Assembly (NCBI GenBank): GCA_964640515.1
Contig: CAZXFG010000029.1
Location: 1 to 11,113 of the forward strand
Source: CAZXFG01 sp964640515
GTDB lineage: Bacteria; Patescibacteriota; Patescibacteriia; Magasanikbacterales; GWA2-37-8
DNA: 11,113 nucleotides
Direction: 5' to 3'
Every line of letters starts with the position of its first letter. Within the stretch, counting starts at the first letter, position 1. The notes under the pieces were generated by a model, which did no database searches, was not told where the DNA came from, and was given only the letters and a program-made list of their open reading frames with translations. Shown here piece by piece: positions 6,241 to 11,113 of the stretch. A program made the translations under genes and the position numbers.

Positions 6241-6268
6241 AAAAAATAGTAAACAACATTATTTGAGT

Positions 6269-6274
6269 ATTATA
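6269..6274 (-). promoter_or_regulatory. Probable -10 box (TATAAT) of the Nudix gene
   Basis: A full-consensus TATAAT lies 28 bp before the ATG at 6240 in the 58-bp gap after the 923-aa gene. The -35 region at the right distance is only T/A-rich (about 6292-6297) and weak, so this is a tentative promoter in a very AT-rich spacer where TATAAT can arise by chance. No hairpin terminator is visible in the gap. Confidence 0.4.
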
Positions 6275-6298
6275 TCAATAAAAAAGAAAAAATTAAAA

Positions 6299-9070
6299 TC
6301 ATATATCAGCTAATCGTATTTCCACATCATCCAAATAAGTCTCGGCATAATCCAAATGCGTAAAGCTCTGCCCATCCGGATTCAAACGCATGTCATAAAG
6401 GGCAAAAACCATGCGGAAATCTCCGGCAAAGTCAGCCGGCACGATAAAACTGCGCTCATAATACTGCCAAGAAGCGCTCGGGGCGTCTATAATGGGGATC
6501 CGACCCTGACCCCCCGCCAACTCGAAATCATTATTAGAACTGCCTATTCCCAGACGGGGCACCATCCTGCCCTGAACATGCTTATACCAAAAACTAAAAA
6601 CATAAATTTGCCCGGGCGCCAATCCACTCACTCCAATCTGCTGGATACCGCCCAAAAGCAATGTGTCCCCGGCCGCTCCGGTCCGAAGATGCAGACTATA
6701 GCCACCGGCGTGTCTGTCTTGACTGTATTTTTCTTTTAATAACACAGTCCCCCAATCTGTCCACGCCCCCACTCCCGCTAATTCCATATTTCCGTCAGTA
6801 ACCAGATTAGCAATGAGCACAATTTCCTCTATCTTCACATCATCAATATATGACTCGCCATTTTTCGCTACGAATACAATGCGGAAATCGCCCACAAAAT
6901 TATCCGGAACCTTAAATTCGCGAATATATGATTCCCAACTGCCGATTTTAGTTAAAGTAGCGGCTTTGCCTTCAAAATCCCCATTACTGTCGTTAACTCC
7001 CAAACGATTAACTAGCTGGCCTCTGTTTATGCGATAGTTAAAAGTTAAACGATAATTTTTACCTTTTTCCACGGCCAAAAACCTCTGCTGGAAACCGCCG
7101 CCCACCGCCGCTACCCGGATACTGCGACGGCCGTTGCGGTACACAATATTATTCTTTTCAAAGACCGTGGACACGCCATAAGCCACCCAGCGAGCAGTAG
7201 TTGGATACTCCATATCTCCATCAGCCACTGGTGTGAATTTGGCAATCTCTTCAATGCGCACATTGTCCAGATACGCCTCGCCACCCACTGTAGAGGCTAC
7301 AAAACGCCAATCGCCTACAAAATTGGCGGGAACCTTAAATTCGCGAGTATAGGAATTCCACTGACCCACATCGCTCAATACCACCATTTTATTCTCAAAA
7401 TCAGCATTGCTGCTATTGGCCCCCAAGCGCACTTTTAATTGCCCATTGGTCAGGCGATAATTCAAGCTTAAACGATAAATCTTTCCCGCTTCCACCGCGA
7501 TAAATCTCTGCTGAATGCCGGCGTTGGTTCCGGGCGTGCCAAAGTGCAGACTGCGCAAACCATTTTTAAATACCGTAGTGGATTTTTCAAAAATGCTGGA
7601 TGATCCATATTTAAGCCATTTTTCCATGCCAGCCAACTCCATATTGCCGTCTTGAACCTTATTAACAATAATCTTTATTTTCAAATTAACCAGATAAGGA
7701 TTTTCATCCTGATCATTATTCGCGACTCTAACATCTATGGTCGGTTCGCTGACGCTGTCGTATTGGCAAGTCAAGCCTGCTTCTTTGAAACTGCGCATCA
7801 AGACGGTATTGGCCGGTTGTAGAGACACCTGACAACCCCCGGCGCCAGCGCCTGACAATTCCACTGGAACAGCGCCATTCAAAGACAAATTTCCATTGCC
7901 CTTATTTTCAATGCGAAGTTTAAAATTAATCTGTTCGCCCACCTCATAAGTCCCCAAATCATAACTGCCGCCTGAGACGATAGAATCGCCATTTATTTTA
8001 ATTTCAATTTCCGGATGGCCAATGGGAATAATAATCCCGATTCTGCTCCACAGCGAAAGAGAATAATCCTTTAATTTTTTCACCACTCTCACTCCATAAT
8101 CACGCACGCCGGAGATCAGCCCGCTGCCAGTTTCATCCACTCCCGGCAGATTGGCGCTCAACAAACTCCGTTTTTCCTGAACCATGGCCACAATTTCCCC
8201 TTTATCCGTGACCACCGCGCTTTGACCATTGGATAAAGGCACGGCGACTTGCGTAGAATTATTATCAGCGTCATACTGCACGATTTCAGGCCCTCCAATT
8301 GGCATCGCCGCGTTGTTCACTGGAAAACCCGACGCGATACTGCCAGTCTGCGAATTAAATCCAACCAAGGCGCCGTCTCTATTAACGCCATACCAAAAAC
8401 CATTGCCGCCGTCTTTAACGGGATAAATAAATCTTTGCGCCACCGCGATGCTCCTTTGCAGAACCAAGTTGTCTCCTGACCATTCATACACTTTGACCCC
8501 GTCGCGTTCGGGAAAATTAAGTATTAAATTATTTTTATCCGCGTTCACCGCCAATCCAACCGTGAATCCGACATTTATTGCTTGGCTTTCGGTAAATACG
8601 CCGTCGCTAAATCTATATCGCAAAATCTGGCCGCTAATATCGGCCAACACAATATCATCATAATCTCCGGACGGCCTAGGCAAGGCTACGGCGTCATAAT
8701 ATATCTCGCCGCCATTAACCGCCACTGAACCCAACCGGGTGCCAGCGTTATCAAAAGCAAAAAGAGTATAACGGTCTCCGTTGCGCCCGACAGCCAAAAT
8801 TTCATTCTGCTCGTCTCCCATAATATTCGCCAGCAATGGAGAAGTAACAAATACTTGGTTATCCACAAACACCGGGAAACCGCTCAACAGCTTTCCTTGC
8901 GCGGAATACGCGCCCAATCCTCCTTCGGCGGTTGCTACCGCCCTTTCCATACCCGCGACAGCTGAAGAAATCTCACCTACGGCAGAGACGAACCTGTCTT
9001 CTCGCGCTTGTGCGGCAAATGGCAAAAAAGCGGCAACTGACAGCAGAACGATAATTATCTTTTTAGACAT
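6299..9070 (-). CDS. Exported beta-propeller protein with ASH-like domain and three carbohydrate-binding-like modules
   Basis: 923 residues. A clear signal peptide (1-22) ends in AQA. Residues about 45-300 form a beta-propeller-like region with repeated strands such as VTSPLLANIMGDEQNEILAVG, DDIVLADISGQILRYRF and NGFWYGVNRDGALVGF, of the FG-GAP/PQQ kind. Residues about 350-468 resemble an ASH/choice-of-anchor-D beta-sandwich (IEIKINGDSI, YDLGTYEVGEQINFKLRIENKG). Three jelly-roll repeats follow (472-608, 616-750, 757-919), each with DGNME, a Y/W-G turn, a QRF or QQIG strand, a (V/P)RLG strand, W(N/E/Q)xY, REFKVP or similar, and ending in (Y)LDDV(R/K)IEE; these look like CBM4_9-type carbohydrate-binding modules. 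No catalytic domain is recognised, so adhesion or glycan binding on the surface is the likely role. The start is the first ATG before the signal peptide; no Shine-Dalgarno is seen. It follows the small membrane protein gene by 27 bp. Confidence 0.9.
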   Translation of the reverse strand: MSKKIIIVLLSVAAFLPFAAQAREDRFVSAVGEISSAVAGMERAVATAEGGLGAYSAQGKLLSGFPVFVDNQVFVTSPLLANIMGDEQNEILAVGRNGDRYTLFAFDNAGTRLGSVAVNGGEIYYDAVALPRPSGDYDDIVLADISGQILRYRFSDGVFTESQAINVGFTVGLAVNADKNNLILNFPERDGVKVYEWSGDNLVLQRSIAVAQRFIYPVKDGGNGFWYGVNRDGALVGFNSQTGSIASGFPVNNAAMPIGGPEIVQYDADNNSTQVAVPLSNGQSAVVTDKGEIVAMVQEKRSLLSANLPGVDETGSGLISGVRDYGVRVVKKLKDYSLSLWSRIGIIIPIGHPEIEIKINGDSIVSGGSYDLGTYEVGEQINFKLRIENKGNGNLSLNGAVPVELSGAGAGGCQVSLQPANTVLMRSFKEAGLTCQYDSVSEPTIDVRVANNDQDENPYLVNLKIKIIVNKVQDGNMELAGMEKWLKYGSSSIFEKSTTVFKNGLRSLHFGTPGTNAGIQQRFIAVEAGKIYRLSLNYRLTNGQLKVRLGANSSNADFENKMVVLSDVGQWNSYTREFKVPANFVGDWRFVASTVGGEAYLDNVRIEEIAKFTPVADGDMEYPTTARWVAYGVSTVFEKNNIVYRNGRRSIRVAAVGGGFQQRFLAVEKGKNYRLTFNYRINRGQLVNRLGVNDSNGDFEGKAATLTKIGSWESYIREFKVPDNFVGDFRIVFVAKNGESYIDDVKIEEIVLIANLVTDGNMELAGVGAWTDWGTVLLKEKYSQDRHAGGYSLHLRTGAAGDTLLLGGIQQIGVSGLAPGQIYVFSFWYKHVQGRMVPRLGIGSSNNDFELAGGQGRIPIIDAPSASWQYYERSFIVPADFAGDFRMVFALYDMRLNPDGQSFTHLDYAETYLDDVEIRLADI
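6314..7657 (-). repeat. Three tandem jelly-roll modules (about 135, 135 and 163 residues)
   Basis: The 3' half of the 923-aa gene is a triplication. Modules 1 (7657-7247) and 2 (7225-6821) are the closest pair and still share exact DNA, for example an 18-bp match GGAACCTTAAATTCGCGA at 7329-7346 and 6906-6923 (plus-strand reading), offset 423 bp or 141 codons. Module 3 (6802-6314) is longer and more divergent, with an insertion near its end (RLNPDGQSFTHLDYAE). This indicates a recent duplication of module 1/2 after an older one giving module 3. Confidence 0.85.
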
Positions 9071-9097
9071 AAAACTGATTTTTATTTTTTTAATCTC

Positions 9098-9502
9098 TTA
9101 ACCTTCTTTTAATTTTGTGTCTACATTTTTCAAAAAGTAGTCTTTTTTCCTATGTAAAAAAACAATTAACACAATATAGAAAATGAATATCAAAGTACCT
9201 ATAATAATAACCGGAGCAGGCAAGCTAATATTTTTATTTAAAACTCCGCTTGGAATTATGGCAATAAATTTTAACACTTTAGTATAAGCAAAAAATAATA
9301 ATAAAATTCTTGCCCAATTTTTTCTCTTATATAAAAAATAGGAGAAAAAAGAAATGAAAGCCAGTGTGTAAATAGTAATAAATATTTTCATTATTAAGTT
9401 AATAATATCAATAAACATTAAAAGTGAGATCGTTCCAAACCAAAGTAACAACAACAAAAATAAAATTGGCTTTATTTCTTTAGGAATATTTTTAATATTC
9501 AT
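9098..9502 (-). CDS. Small integral membrane protein, four predicted helices
   Basis: 134 residues, very hydrophobic and very AT-rich in its codons. Likely membrane segments at about 11-33, 38-57, 64-85 and 95-116, with a positively charged loop YKRKNWARI (58-66) and a charged C-terminal tail. The basic residues around KRKNWAR suggest that this loop and both ends are cytoplasmic. The gene starts 2 bp after the DUF4291 stop codon, with no Shine-Dalgarno, so it is almost certainly translated from the same transcript as the three genes upstream. I do not recognise a family. In a toxin operon, small membrane proteins can be immunity proteins against membrane-active toxins, or may have nothing to do with it. 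Confidence 0.8.
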   Translation of the reverse strand: MNIKNIPKEIKPILFLLLLLWFGTISLLMFIDIINLIMKIFITIYTLAFISFFSYFLYKRKNWARILLLFFAYTKVLKFIAIIPSGVLNKNISLPAPVIIIGTLIFIFYIVLIVFLHRKKDYFLKNVDTKLKEG

Positions 9503-9504
9503 AC

Positions 9505-10065
9505 TTAAATTTTATATTCTATTTCAACTGGCAACATCTCTTTTTTAAAATTATTATTTTTTATAGCATTCCTCATATGGATGACTTCTTCTGTAATATC
9601 AGTAATTTTTACTACCCATTCTTTTTTATATTTTTTTAAAATATTTCCACTCAAACCCAGCTGAATTGTTCGCCTTTCTAATGGATTTCCATAAATATCT
9701 CTATCCGGATCCCATTGACAACGAACTTCGGAAGACTCAAACTTTAATTTCCATTTCTCATATGTTCCATAAATATCCTTATCAAATGATGACAAAACAG
9801 CTTGCGCAAGAATAATATTAAAACCTTCTCTCTCCATATCTATTGCCAATATTCTCTCTTGTCCTTTTTTGGTTGCCCAGCCAGATCTATACATCATCCA
9901 TAAAAAAGATGGTTTGATCCATGACATTCTACTCGTCCTAAAATGTGAACCAAATTTTCCAAATTTTATGGCTTCGTCTGCTATTTCGGCGCGAAAAGCT
10001 TGATAAACCCTAATGGTTTTTTCGTTAAATTGAGCATAAATTTTATTCTCTGATTTTATAATCAT
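9505..10065 (-). CDS. DUF4291 family protein
   Basis: 186 residues, full length for the family. The conserved DUF4291 blocks are easy to see: TIRVYQAF (17-24), RMSWIKPSFLWMMYRSGWA (46-64) followed by TKKGQERILAI, VRCQWDPDRD (114-123) and RRTIQLGLSG (131-140), and an EWVVKITDITEEV segment near the end. DUF4291 proteins are soluble and found in many bacteria and some eukaryotes; I know of no firm biochemical function. The start ATG overlaps the TGA of the HEAT-repeat gene by four bases (ATGA), a sign of translational coupling, and the next gene starts 2 bp after its stop. Its position directly behind a putative toxin and candidate immunity gene raises the possibility that it modifies, repairs or protects the toxin's target, but that is inference from position only. 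The DNA is more AT-rich than the exported-protein genes to the left. Confidence 0.93.
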   Translation of the reverse strand: MIIKSENKIYAQFNEKTIRVYQAFRAEIADEAIKFGKFGSHFRTSRMSWIKPSFLWMMYRSGWATKKGQERILAIDMEREGFNIILAQAVLSSFDKDIYGTYEKWKLKFESSEVRCQWDPDRDIYGNPLERRTIQLGLSGNILKKYKKEWVVKITDITEEVIHMRNAIKNNNFKKEMLPVEIEYKI

Positions 10066-10640
10066 AACATGGGTCCTATATCTCCAAACTGTAACATATG
10101 TGTCGCCTTTTCTTTTGTCACTGGATCATCAGATTGAGTAAGTAACTTCAGTTTTTCTTTGGCCCCTGGCGTATTAATCTCGCCCAGTGCCCAGATACAA
10201 TGAAGTCGCAAAGAATCATGGCCAGTTTCATCATAATCTAGATAAGGAAATCTGGCCAGGGCTGTTTTATATAGTATGTCAACCGTGCGCGGTGATTTAA
10301 TTTTTTGAAACGCCCAAACAATACTCTCATGGCCATAATGCCACGTTTCCTGCAACAAAATGATTAATATGTCCACAAATTCTTCCGAAAGCACCCCAAA
10401 AGTATTCGCCACATAAAGTACATTTTCTATATCATGCGGATCTGTTTTTTCCTTATAGGCAATTTCCAATAATTGTATAAGATATTCTGGATTTTTTGTA
10501 ATATCGACAGTAAAATCTCTTAAGAATTGACTCTTCGCTTTTTTGAATTTTTTGGGCGTCGATGGTGTATGGCAACCTTCAACGCACACATATGCTACAC
10601 TTCTTAACTGGTCAATTGCCGCTTTCTCTTTCTCTGTCAT
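10062..10640 (-). CDS. HEAT-repeat protein, candidate immunity protein
   Basis: 192 residues, all-helical by appearance, no signal peptide. HEAT-like repeats are visible from about residue 70 onward: IENVLYVANTFGVLSEEFVDILIILLQE, then HESIVWAFQKIKSPRTVDILYKTAL (104-127), then SLRLHCIWALGEINTPGAKEKLKLL (143-167), then DDPVTKEKATHML (171-183). The N-terminal quarter has a Cys/His cluster (CVEGCH, 19-24), too small to call a zinc site. HEAT-type scaffolds are a recognised class of immunity proteins in polymorphic toxin loci, and this gene starts 3 bp after the stop codon of the toxin-like module, the classic place for the cognate immunity gene. Its own stop overlaps the DUF4291 start. No Shine-Dalgarno is seen, so coupling to the upstream gene is expected. 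The immunity role is inferred from fold and position; it has no sequence proof. Confidence 0.85.
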   Translation of the reverse strand: MTEKEKAAIDQLRSVAYVCVEGCHTPSTPKKFKKAKSQFLRDFTVDITKNPEYLIQLLEIAYKEKTDPHDIENVLYVANTFGVLSEEFVDILIILLQETWHYGHESIVWAFQKIKSPRTVDILYKTALARFPYLDYDETGHDSLRLHCIWALGEINTPGAKEKLKLLTQSDDPVTKEKATHMLQFGDIGPML

Positions 10641-10643
10641 ATT

Positions 10644-11113
10644 TTATCTGTTAACTTTTTTGAAACCTAAAATATTATCATTAAATATATCTAACGCCCT
10701 GCCTCGTCCTAGACCGATATTAATATTTCCGTTTTCTATCTTAAAGAAAGCGCTATTTGTATCCCACCTAGATGAAACAAAAGGCATTTGTGTTCCATAT
10801 ACTTTGGCAATACCTAGAGATACATCGCGAACGCCTACATCTACCAGTGCCTGTTCAGTGCCGGCTCTAGCTTCAAATTCAACCACAACACCTTTAAAAC
10901 CTGAAGAAACTGCTTGCTCTTTGGAAATAAACGTTTCACCGCGGGCAGATGGCGGTAACTTTCCGGTTCTCTGTAGTGTTGCAAAATCTCTTTCACTCAT
11001 CGCTCTACAATATACCTCCGTTCTACTTAACAGCGGGCTAACCATCGCCCCCAAGCCAACCCCCGCATCCAAAGCAGATAATGCTCCGGCGGCAGAACTA
11101 ATGAGTGTATTGC
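10644..11113 (-). CDS. C-terminal toxin-like module of a truncated, probably large polymorphic toxin
   Basis: The frame is open to the right edge (upstream residues NTLISSAAGALSALDAG), so only the last 155 residues are visible; the TTG at 11072 is an internal leucine. An Ala/Gly-rich stretch (AAGALSALDAGVGLGAMVSPLL) precedes a compact domain: VYCRAMSERDFATLQRTGKL, GETFIS, GVVVEFEARAGTEQALVDVG, SAFFKIENGNINIGLGRG and ALDIFNDN. This arrangement is what is seen at the variable ends of Rhs and other polymorphic toxins, where a glycine-rich region leads into the toxin tip. The early Tyr-x-Arg and the later Thr-Phe-Ile-Ser step are loosely like the Arg and Ser-Thr-Ser motifs of ADP-ribosyltransferases, possibly of the TreTu/Rhs type; this comes from memory and is weak. 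A HEAT-repeat gene starts 3 bp downstream. The delivery part and any Rhs repeats are outside the window. Confidence 0.8.
   Translation of the reverse strand, partial: NTLISSAAGALSALDAGVGLGAMVSPLLSRTEVYCRAMSERDFATLQRTGKLPPSARGETFISKEQAVSSGFKGVVVEFEARAGTEQALVDVGVRDVSLGIAKVYGTQMPFVSSRWDTNSAFFKIENGNINIGLGRGRALDIFNDNILGFKKVNR

Noticed and set aside
9121..9150. Hairpin CTAC...GTAG followed by a T-rich run on the plus strand, like a terminator
   Set aside because: It lies inside the 3' end of the minus-strand membrane protein gene, has a bulge and a tiny loop, an A/T-only core, and no plus-strand gene leads into it.
10644..11072. TTG at 11072 as the start of a free-standing 142-aa toxin
   Set aside because: The frame is open to the window edge and the upstream residues form a continuous Ala/Gly-rich stretch, typical of the join between a carrier protein and a toxin tip.

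Overview
The window looks like part of a genome from the Candidate Phyla Radiation (Patescibacteria, probably a Parcubacteria-type lineage). This is inferred from several things together: large secreted multidomain proteins with Thr-Ser-Thr linkers and a lamin-tail domain, many starts without a Shine-Dalgarno sequence, short intergenic gaps, and a bacterial -35/-10 promoter. TGA is used as a stop by several genes (positions 692-694, 5329-5331, 6299-6301 and 10062-10064), so the code is standard (11) and not the Gly-UGA code of Gracilibacteria/Absconditabacteria. No RNA genes, CRISPR array or transposase were seen, and no stretch over 60 bases lies outside a gene.

Layout. The left edge holds the 3' end of a plus-strand secreted protein with a DUF11-like domain (2-694). 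It runs tail-to-tail, with a 32-bp overlap, into everything else, which is on the minus strand. Read in transcription order (right to left), the minus strand has three blocks. (1) 11113-9098: the C-terminal toxin-like module of a truncated large protein, a HEAT-repeat protein, a DUF4291 protein and a small four-helix membrane protein, spaced +3, -4 and +2 bp. This looks like a polymorphic toxin/immunity operon; its three complete genes (10640-9098) are clearly more AT-rich than the genes to the left. (2) 9070-5329: a 923-aa exported protein (beta-propeller, ASH/choice-of-anchor-D-like domain, three carbohydrate-binding-like jelly rolls) and a tandem-Nudix protein. (3) 5274-663: a hicB-hicA toxin-antitoxin pair with a near-consensus, nearly leaderless promoter, followed at close spacing by a 166-aa membrane-anchored protein and a 1208-aa exported protein. 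The last combines a zinc phospholipase C/P1 nuclease-like domain, a repetitive linker, a lamin-tail domain and a probable right-handed beta-helix.

The two most unusual things are these. First, the linker of the 1208-aa protein is built in part from dispersed palindromic repeats of three classes, all starting TGTCATT and all in the same orientation, read in frame as protein; one class is expanded as a 51-bp (17-residue) tandem array. Second, the right-hand operon pairs an unassigned, possibly ADP-ribosyltransferase-like, toxin C-terminus with a HEAT-repeat candidate immunity protein, DUF4291 and a membrane protein, an arrangement I do not recognise as a described system.

Together the genes suggest a small host- or surface-interacting bacterium that invests in exported adhesive, glycan-binding or lipid-acting proteins and in conflict modules. 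All functional statements rest on motif recognition by eye.
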